Assembly (NCBI GenBank): GCA_000514715.1
Contig: AZWL01000006.1
Location: 146,228-210,227, forward strand
Direction of reading: 5' to 3'
DNA: 64,000 bases
DNA from: Streptomyces sp. CNH099
GTDB taxonomy: Bacteria; Actinomycetota; Actinomycetes; Streptomycetales; Streptomycetaceae
Shown: positions 52,710 through 61,412 of the stretch, piece after piece
Position numbering within the stretch: the first letter of the stretch is position 1
Layout: each line of letters opens with the position of its first letter
Translations under genes and position numbers: made by a program
Notes under the pieces: generated by a model
Told to the model about the DNA's origin: nothing
What the model saw: the letters and a program-made list of their open reading frames with translations, nothing else
Database searches by the model: none

Positions 52710-53642
52710 ATGGACGGGCAGAATCTGCTGGCGGAGCGGTTCGAGGCCGAACGGGGCCGGCTGCGGGCGGTCGCGTACCGGATGCTGGGCTCGGCCGCCG
52801 AGGCCGACGACGCCGTGCAGGAGACCTGGCTGCGGCTGAGCCGCTCCGACACCGACGCGATCGGGGACCTGACGGCGTGGCTCGTCACCGTGGTCTCGCG
52901 GATCTGCCTGAACATGCTGCGGTCGCGCGCGCACCGGCGGGAGGAGCCGCTGGAGGCGCGCACGCCCGCGTACGGGGACGGGGGCACCGGCGCCGGAGCC
53001 GCGGGCGGCGGCGCGGACCCCGAGGAGGAGGCGCTCCTCGCCGACTCCGTGGGCGTGGCGCTGCTCGTCGTGCTGGACAGGCTGGCGCCGGCCGAGCGGC
53101 TGGCGTTCGTCCTGCACGACATGTTCGCCGTGCCCTTCGACGAGATCGGGCCCCTGGTGGAGCGGACCCCGGCCGCCGCCCGGCAGCTCGCCAGCCGTGC
53201 CCGCCGCCGCGTGCGGGGCGGCGCGCCGGCGGCCGCCGCCGCGCCGGGGGAGGACCTGCGGCGCAGGCGGCGGATCGTGGCCGCCTTCCTCGCCGCGACG
53301 CGCGGCGGCGACTTCGAGGCGCTGGTCGCCCTCCTCCACCCCGACGTCGTCCTGCGGGCGGACCGCGCGGCGATCCCCACGCCGGAGCCGGTCGAGGTCC
53401 GCGGCGCGGCGCCGGTGGCGGAGGGCGCGATGGCCGCCGCCGGCCGGGCCCGGTTCACCGGGCCGGCGCTGGTCGACGGCCGGGTGGGCCTCGTGATGGC
53501 GCCGCTGGGGCGGCTGCGGCTGGTGCTGGCCTTCACCGAGGTGGACGGGCTCATCACGGAGATCGACGTGATCGCGGACACGGAGCGGCTGCGGGCGGTG
53601 GAGCTGGCCGTCGTGGAGCCGGCGGTGCCCGGGGAGTACTGA
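52710..53642 (+). CDS. ECF sigma factor with SnoaL-like C-terminal domain
   Basis: A 310-residue ECF sigma factor, longer than the ~200 of a minimal one. Region 2 (FEAERGRLRAVAYRMLGSAA, EADDAVQETWLRLSR), region 4 (LAPAERLAFVLHDMFAVPFD and EIGPLVERTPAAARQLASRA), then ~110 residues of SnoaL-like fold (VAAFLAATRGGDFEALVALL to VIADTERL). Such tails can act as built-in anti-sigma domains in the ECF41 and ECF56 (SigJ-like) groups. Target probably the divergent NAD-binding protein gene. Confidence 0.88.
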   Translation: MDGQNLLAERFEAERGRLRAVAYRMLGSAAEADDAVQETWLRLSRSDTDAIGDLTAWLVTVVSRICLNMLRSRAHRREEPLEARTPAYGDGGTGAGAAGGGADPEEEALLADSVGVALLVVLDRLAPAERLAFVLHDMFAVPFDEIGPLVERTPAAARQLASRARRRVRGGAPAAAAAPGEDLRRRRRIVAAFLAATRGGDFEALVALLHPDVVLRADRAAIPTPEPVEVRGAAPVAEGAMAAAGRARFTGPALVDGRVGLVMAPLGRLRLVLAFTEVDGLITEIDVIADTERLRAVELAVVEPAVPGEY

Positions 53643-53836
53643 CCGGTCCGGGTCCGCTGCCCGGGGCCCGCGGGTGCGTGCGGACGCGCCGGGCGCCCCG
53701 CGCGTACGTACGGGGCGCGCCGCCGATTCCGCCCCGCAACACCCGCCCTCCCATCGGGTGAAGCTCGCAACTCCCAGGGGTGGCACCCCGCGAAGCGGGC
53801 CGCCCGGGCACCGGCAGCGCCCTACGGTGAGGCGCC

Positions 53837-55639
53837 ATGTTGATCTTGAAAGCCCGGCCGGCGGCACCGCGCCGCCGCCGCTCGTTCGCCGCCGGCGCCG
53901 CCGCCGTCCTGGGGTTGTCCCTCCTCCCCTGGGCCGGCGTCGCCGCGGTCACGCCGTCGGCCGCGCAGCCCGGCCCCGTACCCGTGCAACTCCTCGCCCT
54001 CAACGACCTGCACGGCAACCTCGACCCCGTCGACGGCCCCGCCGGCTCCGTCTCCCGCATCACCGAGTCCGGTGACGTGGTCCGCTCCCAGGCCGGCGGC
54101 GTCGCCGGGCTGGCGACGCTGCTCAAGGACGCCCGCGAGGGGCAGCAGAACACCCTCACCGTCGGCGCCGGCGACCTCATCGGCGGCAGCCCGCTGCTCT
54201 CCGCCAACTTCCACGACGAGCCGACCATCGACGCGCTCGAAGAACTCGGCCTCGACGTCGCGTCCGTCGGCAACCACGAGTTCGACGAGGGCCCCGACGA
54301 ACTGCTCCGCATCGCCCACGGCGGCTGCCACCCCGCCGACGGCTGCGCCGTGCCCGACGAGCCGTACGACGGCGCCGACTTCCCCTACCTCGCCGCCAAC
54401 GTCACCCGCAAGGGCAGCGCCGAGCCGCTGCTGCCGCCGTACTGGATCAAGACGCTGCCCGGCGGGGAGCGCATCGGCTTCATCGGGCTGATCACCAGGC
54501 ACGCGCCCGACGTGATCTCCGCCGCCCGCATCCGCGACGTGGAGTTCCACGACGAGGTGGAGACCGTCGAACGCTACTCGCGCGAGCTGACCGAGATGGG
54601 CGTCGCGGCGCAGACCGTGCTCATCCACGAGGGCGGCGCCCACGGCGACAGCGTCCCGTACAACGAGGACTGCGACGACGGCGGCCCGGGCGCGAAGCTG
54701 GGCCAGCCGATCCGTACCCTCGCCGAGTCCTTCCCGCCGGACGTCGACGTGATCGTCAGCGGGCACTCGCACGAGCCGTACGTGTGCACCGTCCCCGACC
54801 CCGCCGGCGACCCGCGCGTCGTCACGCAGGCCGCGTCCTTCGGCCGCACCTACACCGACCTGCGCTTCGCCCTCGACCCCGGCACCGGCGACGTGCTCCG
54901 CGGCACGGTGGAGGCCGCCAACCACCCCGTCCTCACCGCCACCCCCCAGGACCCGGCGATGGCGAAGCTCATCGGCACCTGGCGCGAGCGCTCCGCCGAG
55001 CTGGAGAAGAAGCCGGTCGGCTACATCACCGACGACCTGCCCGGCCGCGGCTCGACCGCGCCCGAGCGCCCGCTCGGCGGTGTCATCGCGGACGGGCAGG
55101 TCGAGGCCACCCGCGGCAACGGTGCGGAGATCGCCATGATCCAGCCGGGCGGAATCCGGGCCGACCTCACGTACACGTCGTCCGGCGACGAGGGCGACGG
55201 CGTGGTGACGTACGCGGAGGCGTTCCGCGTCTCGCCGTTCGAGACCGGGCTGGTGACGATGACGCTGACCGGTGACCAGCTCGTCGAGGTGCTGCGGCAG
55301 GGCTTCTCCGGCGCCAACGAGGACCGGGCGCGGTTCATGCAGCCCTCGGCGGCCTTGTCGTACGCGGTGGACCTGCGGCTGAGCGGCGGGGCCCGGCTCG
55401 ACGCGTCGAGCGTGCGGGTCGCGGGGCAGCCGGTGGTGGCCGACCGTGAGTACCGGGTCACCGTCAACGAGTTCCTCGCCGAGGGCGGCAACGGGTTCAC
55501 GGAGTTCAAGGACGGTACGGACCGCCGGGGCGGTGACATGACGGACACCGCGGCCCTCGTCTCGTACCTGCAGAGCGCCAGCTCGCCGCAGTCCCCGCTG
55601 GCGCCGCCGTCGCCGGCGCGGATCGAGGTCCGGGAGTAG
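53837..55639 (+). CDS. Secreted 5'-nucleotidase / UshA-like metallophosphatase
   Basis: A 600-residue exported enzyme. RRRRSFAAGAAAVLGLSLL is a signal peptide, possibly Tat (RR at the start). The N-terminal calcineurin-like domain has LLALNDLHGNLDPV, GDLIGGSPL, SVGNHEFDEG, the zinc-site His region and SGHSHEPY. The C-terminal nucleotidase domain includes IQPGGIRADLTYTSSGDEGD, YAEAFRVSPFETGLVTMTLT and NEFLAEGGNGFTEFKDG. ATG 53837 follows CGGTGAGGC. Scavenges phosphate or nucleosides outside the cell. Confidence 0.9.
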   Translation: MLILKARPAAPRRRRSFAAGAAAVLGLSLLPWAGVAAVTPSAAQPGPVPVQLLALNDLHGNLDPVDGPAGSVSRITESGDVVRSQAGGVAGLATLLKDAREGQQNTLTVGAGDLIGGSPLLSANFHDEPTIDALEELGLDVASVGNHEFDEGPDELLRIAHGGCHPADGCAVPDEPYDGADFPYLAANVTRKGSAEPLLPPYWIKTLPGGERIGFIGLITRHAPDVISAARIRDVEFHDEVETVERYSRELTEMGVAAQTVLIHEGGAHGDSVPYNEDCDDGGPGAKLGQPIRTLAESFPPDVDVIVSGHSHEPYVCTVPDPAGDPRVVTQAASFGRTYTDLRFALDPGTGDVLRGTVEAANHPVLTATPQDPAMAKLIGTWRERSAELEKKPVGYITDDLPGRGSTAPERPLGGVIADGQVEATRGNGAEIAMIQPGGIRADLTYTSSGDEGDGVVTYAEAFRVSPFETGLVTMTLTGDQLVEVLRQGFSGANEDRARFMQPSAALSYAVDLRLSGGARLDASSVRVAGQPVVADREYRVTVNEFLAEGGNGFTEFKDGTDRRGGDMTDTAALVSYLQSASSPQSPLAPPSPARIEVRE

Positions 55640-55684
55640 GGCGTACGCCCCCGGCGCACGGCTCCCGCGGCTACGCTCGCCGGC

Positions 55685-56158
55685 ATGAGCGAGACGCGGG
55701 AGCCGTGGGAGCCGTGGGAGCCCGCCGCCGCCGGGGTGCTGCGGCTGCCCTCCGGGCGGTACGTGCGCGGGCGCGGGCTGCGCGGGCCGGCGCCGTCCGC
55801 CGGGCCGGACCCGGAACTGGGGGTGTACCTCCTCGGCGGCGCGCCGCCGGAGACGGCGTGGGAGAGCCGGTGGGTGCGGTGGCCCGACTTCCGGCTGCCG
55901 GCCGACCGGCCGGCGGCGGAGGCGGCGCTGCGCGAGGCGTGGGAGCGGGCGGCGTCGGAGCGGGTGGAGGTCGCCTGCGGCGGCGGCGTCGGCCGTACGG
56001 GGACGGCGCTGGCGTGCCTGGCGGTGCTGGACGGGGTGCCGGCGGCGCGTGCGGTGTCGTACGTGCGGGAGCACTACCACCGCCGCGCGGTGGAGACCCC
56101 CTGGCAGCGGCGGTACGTGGCCCGCTTTCCGGCCGGCCGCGGCGCGACGGCGGGCTGA
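55685..56158 (+). CDS. Protein-tyrosine-phosphatase-like protein
   Basis: A 157-residue small phosphatase: the P-loop VEVACGGGVGRTGTALACLA has Cys and Arg in CX5R spacing, and an Asp in RWPDFRLPAD lies upstream as the likely general acid, in the style of dual-specificity phosphatases. The N-terminal ~40 residues (LRLPSGRYVRGRGLRGPAPS) are Pro/Gly rich. It starts 46 bases after the nucleotidase. A 237-base stretch (56159-56395) between it and the next gene has no gene I recognise. Confidence 0.78.
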   Translation: MSETREPWEPWEPAAAGVLRLPSGRYVRGRGLRGPAPSAGPDPELGVYLLGGAPPETAWESRWVRWPDFRLPADRPAAEAALREAWERAASERVEVACGGGVGRTGTALACLAVLDGVPAARAVSYVREHYHRRAVETPWQRRYVARFPAGRGATAG

Positions 56159-56395
56159 CGGGCCGCGCGGTCGCGCCCGGTACCCGAGCCCGCCGGCCGG
56201 CCCGCTCGCCGTCGCCGTTGTCCGCCGCCCGGCTGTCGTTCGCGGACCGCGTGGGGCGCTGCGCCGGCGACGTCGACGTGTGGCGGGAGACGCTGACCGC
56301 GGACGCGGTCGTGACGGGTGGCGCTGGGCGTCTGAGGCCACGCGCCGCCGCAGGGGCCGAAAACGGGCCTTCGATGTCCGGATTGAACCGGTTCA

Positions 56396-57052
56396 TCAGC
56401 GCCCGGAGTGCACCAGGTACGTGAGATGGGCGACCCCGTCGCCCGCGACCGCCCGGACCTGCTCCAGCCGTACGTCCGTGTCCCCGAGGCCGTCGAGGGG
56501 GCGGGAGCCGCCGCCGAGCAGCACGGGGACGACGTGCAGTTCGAGCACGTCGAGCAGCCCGGCGGCCAGGTACTGCCGCACGGTCTCGCCGCCGCCGTAC
56601 AGCATCACGTCCTTGCCGCCCGCGGCCTCCTTCGCACGGGCGAGCGCGGACTCGATGCCCTCGGTGACGAAGTGGAAGGTGGTCCCGCCGGCCATCTCGA
56701 CGGACTCGCGCGGGTGGTGCGTGAGGACGAACACGGGGTAGTGGTACGGCGGCTCGTCGCCCCACCAGCCGTTCCACGGCTCGTCGCCGGCCCAGGGCCC
56801 GCGGCCGGGGGGCCCGAACATGCCCCGGCCCATCACGGCGGCGCCGATGTTCGCGGTCGACTCCTCGAACACGGGGGTGCTGGCGGTGACGGCGCCGCCC
56901 TCCATACCGTGCATCGCGCGCCAGGCGGCGAGCGGCACCACCCACTCGTGGAGCCCCTCGCCGCCCTCGCCGAGCGGGTGCTCCCGGCTCTGACGGGGGC
57001 CGGCGACGTAGCCGTCGAGTGAGATCGAGATGTGACACCGAAGCTTGCTCAT
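56396..57052 (-). CDS. Dihydrofolate reductase-family (RibD C-terminal) protein
   Basis: A 218-residue reductase-like fold: KLRCHISISLDGYVAGPRQS opening, AAVMGRGMFGPPGRGPWAGD, VFVLTHHPRESVEMAGGTTF, DVMLYGGGETVRQYLAAGLL and ELHVVPVLLGGGSRPLDGLG. Such proteins bind NADPH and reduce unknown substrates; they are often near regulators. Divergent from the LysR gene with 107 bases of shared control region, so LysR probably governs it. ATG 57052 with GAGGAGC upstream. Confidence 0.87.
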   Translation of the reverse strand: MSKLRCHISISLDGYVAGPRQSREHPLGEGGEGLHEWVVPLAAWRAMHGMEGGAVTASTPVFEESTANIGAAVMGRGMFGPPGRGPWAGDEPWNGWWGDEPPYHYPVFVLTHHPRESVEMAGGTTFHFVTEGIESALARAKEAAGGKDVMLYGGGETVRQYLAAGLLDVLELHVVPVLLGGGSRPLDGLGDTDVRLEQVRAVAGDGVAHLTYLVHSGR

Positions 57053-57142
57053 CTTGCTCCTCGGGAAGCGGGCAGTAGCTGTTGTACGCAGAGCATGGTC
57101 GGGCGGGCTGATGTCGTCCAATGCCAATACAACGAAGATCGC

Positions 57143-57157
57143 ATCAATATCCTTGAT
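57143..57157. promoter_or_regulatory. LysR-type T-N11-A box
   Basis: ATCAA, five bases, TTGAT: perfect arms containing T-N11-A (57144-57156). It lies only two bases before the LysR GTG and 91 bases upstream of the divergent reductase start, where a LysR recognition site for the divergent gene is expected. Confidence 0.6.
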
Positions 57158-57159
57158 AT

Positions 57160-58047
57160 GTGCTGAACCTCGTCCATCTGAAGGTGCTCGCCGCGGTGGC
57201 ACGCCACGGGTCCGTGACCGAGGCCGCGCGGGAACTGCACTACTCCCAGCCGTCCGTGAGCCACCACCTGTCCCGGCTGGAGGCCGCCACGGGCGCCAAG
57301 CTCGTCCAGCGCGTGCACCGCGGCATCCGCCTCACCCCCGAGGGCGAACTCCTCGCCCGCCGCGCCACCGAGATCGTCGGCCGGGTCGACGCGGCGACCA
57401 GCGAACTCGCCGCCCAGGTCGGCCTGCGTACCGGCCGGGTACGACTGGCCGCCAACGCCTCCGTACTGAGCACCGTCGTCCCGAAGGCGGCGGCGCTGCT
57501 GACCGCGACGCACCCCGGCCTGGCGCTCAGCGTCGTCGACGGGCACCCGGTCGAGGCGCTGCAGATGCTGCGCCGGGGGGACGTCGACGCGGCGCTCGTC
57601 TTCCGCTACGCGCACGCCCCGTTGGAGGACGACGGGTTCCGCCTCATCCACGTGGCGGACGACCCCATCCACCTGGTCAGCCGTCACCCGGACGACAGTG
57701 TGGCCGGCCATCGCCGCTCCGCGTGGATCGGCGGCTGCGAACGCTGCCGGAGCGAACTGGCGGCGGTCTGCGCCCGGCACGGGTTCACCCCCCGGATCGA
57801 CTCGTTCTGCGACGACATGGTCGTCGTCCAAGCCCTCGTCGCCGCAGACGTCGGCGTCACGACGCTCCCCGGCCTGGCGCTACGCGCCCACCGCAACCCG
57901 GCGGTCCACACCACGGAGATCCCGGGGGCGGCGCGGCGTATCTACGCGGCGACGTACGGCGACCCGCCGGACCCGCCGGCGACGACGGCGCTGCTGGAGG
58001 CGATCCAGAAGGCCGCGGCGGAGACCACCTCGGCCACCTCTCACTGA
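57160..58047 (+). CDS. LysR-family transcriptional regulator
   Basis: A 295-residue LysR: MLNLVHLKVLAAVARHGSVT EAARELHYSQPSVSHHLSRL is the HTH (residues 1-40), the effector domain follows with VRLAANASVLSTVVPKAAAL. GTG 57160 gives the family N-terminus exactly; no ribosome site is visible, so the start might be leaderless. Divergent from the DHFR-like gene. Its 3' end overlaps the convergent ATPase-fold gene by seven bases. Confidence 0.87.
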   Translation: MLNLVHLKVLAAVARHGSVTEAARELHYSQPSVSHHLSRLEAATGAKLVQRVHRGIRLTPEGELLARRATEIVGRVDAATSELAAQVGLRTGRVRLAANASVLSTVVPKAAALLTATHPGLALSVVDGHPVEALQMLRRGDVDAALVFRYAHAPLEDDGFRLIHVADDPIHLVSRHPDDSVAGHRRSAWIGGCERCRSELAAVCARHGFTPRIDSFCDDMVVVQALVAADVGVTTLPGLALRAHRNPAVHTTEIPGAARRIYAATYGDPPDPPATTALLEAIQKAAAETTSATSH

Positions 58048-58316
58048 CGTCCGATACGGAACTCGACCCAAACGGCTTTCCCAGGCCCGCGCCGTGCCTC
58101 GACCCCCCAAGCGTCGGAGAGCCCGTCCACGAGCACCATCCCGCGCCCCGCGTCGTCCAGAGCCCGAGCCGGCCGCACGACGGGCACGCCCCACACCCGC
58201 ACGTCGTCCAGTCGCCCGTGTATGGGACGGTCGCCCAGCACCTCGACCACGAAGGCCCGGGCCTTGGCCACGGATGCGGCGTGACGGGTGAACCGTTTCT
58301 GATTCGGCTTCTGCAC
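58041..58316 (-). CDS. Internally deleted anti-sigma-like ATP-binding protein
   Basis: 91 residues from GTG 58316. The first part (NQKRFTRHAASVAKARAFVV, EVLGDRPIHGRLDDVRV) and the last (RPARALDDAGRGMVLVDGLS then DAWGVEARRGPGKAVWVEF) match Streptomyces ATP-binding anti-sigma-factor-like proteins of the RsbW/SpoIIAB fold. The intervening ~40 residues, which should hold the ELATNA-type N box that ligates Mg-ATP, are missing and replaced by VWGVPVV. The G box survives. The deletion is in frame, so a stable but ATP-deficient protein is possible; a decaying gene is more likely. Confidence 0.55.
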   Translation of the reverse strand: MQKPNQKRFTRHAASVAKARAFVVEVLGDRPIHGRLDDVRVWGVPVVRPARALDDAGRGMVLVDGLSDAWGVEARRGPGKAVWVEFRIGRQ

Positions 58317-58441
58317 GCTTCCAGCCAACCGGGCAGCGGGGGAGACCCCCAGGGCGGTCCGCCTGATTGCCTGTGCGTTTCCCCGGGCATTTTTACCGGT
58401 GGGCTTGTTACCTATCGACCAGCCGGAGCTACGGTGGCGCC

Positions 58442-59725
58442 GTGACCAGGAACACGGCACTCGCCGCCGCGATGGCGGAACTGGAGTTGACGGCACCTGA
58501 ACTGGCCGGTCGGGTGAATCGGGAGATCGAACTGCTGACCGTCAGGCCCGGAGTGATCGACGATCGAATGGTCAGGCGCTGGTTATCAGGGGCGGTCAAG
58601 TGGCCCCATGCCAAGCAACGGATCAGCCTGGAAAGAGTCTTCGACAGACCGGCCGTGGATCTCGGCTTCGTACCGCGGAGGAGGTCCGCCACAGAATCGA
58701 CGGAGGCTCATGTGCGCCGCCGAACATTCCTCACCGCCAGCACCGGTACGACGATCGCTGCTACCGCCTTGAGCGCGCCAGGGGCTGTGGCAACTCGCCC
58801 CAGCTTTGGGCTGAGCGACATCGAACGGCTGCGTGCCCGGTACGTACGCATCATCCGCGAAGACGACCGCATCGGTGGCACGACCGATGTGATCAAGGCA
58901 TCTGAGCGCCTCGCGGAAGAAATCCAGCGCCTCATCGCCGACAGGTCGATGTCGGGACGGGTGGGGCAACGCCTGTACGCGCTGGCCTCGGATGCCACGT
59001 CGAACGCAGCATTCGCTGCCGTCGACGCTCGCAACCCCGAGTATGGCCGGGCCCTGGCGGACCGGGCGGCCACGCTAGCCGGGTTGAGCAACGACGGCGC
59101 CACCTTGTTCCAGGTCTGGAACTACATGGCGATGATCGCCCGGCAGCGCAAGAACTACACCGAGTCTGCCGCCGCTGCGCAGGCTGCACGCTCCACCTCC
59201 GTCGGCCGGGCCAACCCTCTCTTCTCTTCTCTGGCCTCGATGCAAATGGCCATCTCAAGCGCATATCTGTACGACTCCCGCAAGGCCGAGAGGCTGCTGT
59301 CCGGTGCTGCCAGTTCGTTCGAGCGTGCCGAACACGACGACACACCGGCGTGGGCTGACTTCTACGACATCGCCGAACTCGAAGGTCTGTCCGGCATCAC
59401 GTACATGCACCTGGGCCGGCCGCAGCGCGCTGAGTACCACTTTCACAGGACCATGGCCCACCTGCGCCCCGGGTATGTGCGCAACCGGGCTTACTACACC
59501 GCCTACGCGGCCCTCGCCCAGGCTCGTCAGGGTGAGTTGGAAGCGGCAATGGACACCGCGGACCGTGCCTGCACGCTGGCGGTAGGCGCCCGAGGCTCCC
59601 GGCGCACCTGGAAGAACCTGGCCGAGGTGCGTGGAGCTGTCGGCGCCGCGGGTTCCCGTAGCCCGGAGACCACCGACTGGTTGGAGAGGACGCGCTCATG
59701 GAAGTGGAGTACTACGGGCAGGTAG
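58442..59725 (+). CDS. XRE/TPR-type regulator
   Basis: A 427-residue protein starting at GTG 58442. The N-terminal ~70 residues resemble a degenerate HTH (ALAAAMAELELTAPELAGRV, MVRRWLSGAVKWPHAKQRIS). A RRRTFLTASTGTTIAATALS segment, usual in this Streptomyces family, leads to a helical-repeat region of TPR type (~120-420), for example YGRALADRAATLAGLSNDGA and QAEYHFHRTMAHLRPG-like helices. Such proteins are commonly followed by an enzyme gene; here a GNAT acetyltransferase overlaps by 28 bases. Binding partner unknown. Confidence 0.78.
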   Translation: MTRNTALAAAMAELELTAPELAGRVNREIELLTVRPGVIDDRMVRRWLSGAVKWPHAKQRISLERVFDRPAVDLGFVPRRRSATESTEAHVRRRTFLTASTGTTIAATALSAPGAVATRPSFGLSDIERLRARYVRIIREDDRIGGTTDVIKASERLAEEIQRLIADRSMSGRVGQRLYALASDATSNAAFAAVDARNPEYGRALADRAATLAGLSNDGATLFQVWNYMAMIARQRKNYTESAAAAQAARSTSVGRANPLFSSLASMQMAISSAYLYDSRKAERLLSGAASSFERAEHDDTPAWADFYDIAELEGLSGITYMHLGRPQRAEYHFHRTMAHLRPGYVRNRAYYTAYAALAQARQGELEAAMDTADRACTLAVGARGSRRTWKNLAEVRGAVGAAGSRSPETTDWLERTRSWKWSTTGR

Positions 59726-60246
59726 AAGCCGCGGGCATCCGGGAGCTGCTGCTCGACGTCCACGACGGTGCGTACGCCGGGAGCGACGACCCCTTCGACT
59801 CCCGCGACCGGTTCGCCCAGTTCGTCGACAGTTGGTCAGGAAAAGAGGGTTTCGCCTGCGTTGTCGGCTACGAGGAGCAGGAGCCGGTCGGTTTCGCGTA
59901 CGGCGCACCCTTCGCCGCCGGCCGCTGGTGGAAGGGCAGCGATCTCCCCGTCGGCTGCACGGGCCCGAGCTTCGCGCTGTCCGAACTGATGGTGCTGCCG
60001 GGTTGGCGCAAGACCGGTGTCGCCGCCCGTCTGCACGACGCGCTCCTCGGCCGCCGAACCGAGCCCCGGGCGACGCTGCTGGTCGACGTCACGCACCGCA
60101 GGGTGCAGGCCCTGTACGAGTCCTGGGGCTACGAGAAGACCGGCGAACAGAAGCCGTTCGCCGACTCCCCGGTCTTCGCGGTCATGGTCAGACCCCTGAG
60201 CCGGCCGCAGGCCGAGGGCGCGCGAGCGGGCAAGCGGGGCGGTTGA
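59698..60246 (+). CDS. GNAT-family N-acetyltransferase
   Basis: A 182-residue GNAT. SELMVLPGWRKTGVAARLHD is motif A, with RKTGVA as the acetyl-CoA pyrophosphate loop, followed by ATLLVDVTHRRVQALYESWG and YEKTGEQKPF (motif B). ATG 59698 lies inside the end of the XRE/TPR gene (28-base overlap), so the two genes are translated together. Acts on an unknown amine substrate. Confidence 0.87.
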   Translation: MEVEYYGQVEAAGIRELLLDVHDGAYAGSDDPFDSRDRFAQFVDSWSGKEGFACVVGYEEQEPVGFAYGAPFAAGRWWKGSDLPVGCTGPSFALSELMVLPGWRKTGVAARLHDALLGRRTEPRATLLVDVTHRRVQALYESWGYEKTGEQKPFADSPVFAVMVRPLSRPQAEGARAGKRGG

Positions 60247-60332
60247 CGCGGGAGCAGGCAGCAGGAGACGGATGCGGACATCTTCGAGGCGATCTCGGGG
60301 GCGGCCGGGGTGTGGCCCCGGTCCGGGGGCGG

Positions 60333-61304
60333 TCAGGAACGTGCCGTACGCCGGGCGCGGGACCGCTCGCGTCGCGTCCGCCGTACGAGGTCGGCCGCGG
60401 CCTGCGGCCAGGCACCGTGGTCGAAGGCGAACCCGGCGTCCCGCAGTCGCCCGGGCACCACCCGCCGGCTCTTCAGGAGGAGTTCGGTGTCGGAGTGGAG
60501 CACAAAGGCGCCGACTTCGGCCATCCACCGCGTCGCGGGCAGCCCGAGGGGCATGCCCCAGGCGCGGCGCAGCGTGCGCATGAACTCCCGCTGCGGCAGC
60601 GGGCCGGGAGCCGCGAGGTTGACCGCCCCGGTGAGGTCGTCCCGGGCGATCAGGAACTCCACGGCGCGGACGAAGTCGCGGTCGTGGATCCAGGACACGT
60701 ACTGGGCGCCGCCCGCGACCGGCCCGCCGAGGCCGAGCCGCGCCAGCCACAGCAGGTAGTCGAAGACGCCGCCGCGGTCGGGGCTCATCACCATCGCCGA
60801 CCGCAGGGCCACCTTGCGCGTCTGCGGCGTCGCGGCCCGCTCCTGCTCCCGCTCCCAGTTCCGCGCGATCTCGACGCTGTAGGCCCAGTAGCCGGGGACT
60901 CCGGGCTCGGCTCCGCCGATCGCGCCGGCGGCCTCGTCGTTCGGCGCGTCGAAGCGGTGGGCGTAGACGGTGGCGGTGCTCATCTGGAGCCAGCTCCGGG
61001 GCGGCCTCCGGGCGGCGGCGATCGCCTCGCCCACGACGCGGGCGGAGTCCACGCGCGAGTCCATCATGGCGCGGAGGTTCTCGTCGGTGTAGCGGCAGCT
61101 GACGCTGCGGCCGGCGAGATTGATCACGACGTCGCTGCCGTCGACCGCCTCCGCCCAGGGGCCGAGCGTCCGGCCGTCCCACGGGACCTCGCCGTCGCGC
61201 CCCGGGCGTCTGGTCAGGACCACGACCTCGTGGCCCGCGGCGGTCAGCGCCCGCCGCAGTACGCCGCCGACCTGGCCGGTCCCGCCGGGCAGCACGATCT
61301 TCAC
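60333..61304 (-). CDS. TIGR01777-family NAD(P)-dependent epimerase
   Basis: A 323-residue SDR-type protein: MKIVLPGGTGQVGGVLRRAL cofactor motif, VVINLAGRSVSCRYTDENLR and MMDSRVDSARVVGEAIAAAR typical of TIGR01777 (YfcH/SulA-like), WIHDRDFVRAVEFLI and a C-terminal FVLHSDTELLLKSRRVVPGR. The last ~20 residues are an extra Arg-rich tail. The reaction is unknown. It stands alone, convergent with the GNAT gene and followed by 86 bases without a gene. Confidence 0.87.
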   Translation of the reverse strand: MKIVLPGGTGQVGGVLRRALTAAGHEVVVLTRRPGRDGEVPWDGRTLGPWAEAVDGSDVVINLAGRSVSCRYTDENLRAMMDSRVDSARVVGEAIAAARRPPRSWLQMSTATVYAHRFDAPNDEAAGAIGGAEPGVPGYWAYSVEIARNWEREQERAATPQTRKVALRSAMVMSPDRGGVFDYLLWLARLGLGGPVAGGAQYVSWIHDRDFVRAVEFLIARDDLTGAVNLAAPGPLPQREFMRTLRRAWGMPLGLPATRWMAEVGAFVLHSDTELLLKSRRVVPGRLRDAGFAFDHGAWPQAAADLVRRTRRERSRARRTARS

Positions 61305-61412
61305 CGGCCCCGCCCCCGTCCTGCCGCTGCGGTGGGTTCCGTACGGCGAGCGTACGACCCGCCGTACGGGCGCGGCGCGCCGGGGCCGGTCCGCCGGCGC
61401 CGGTCCGCCTCC

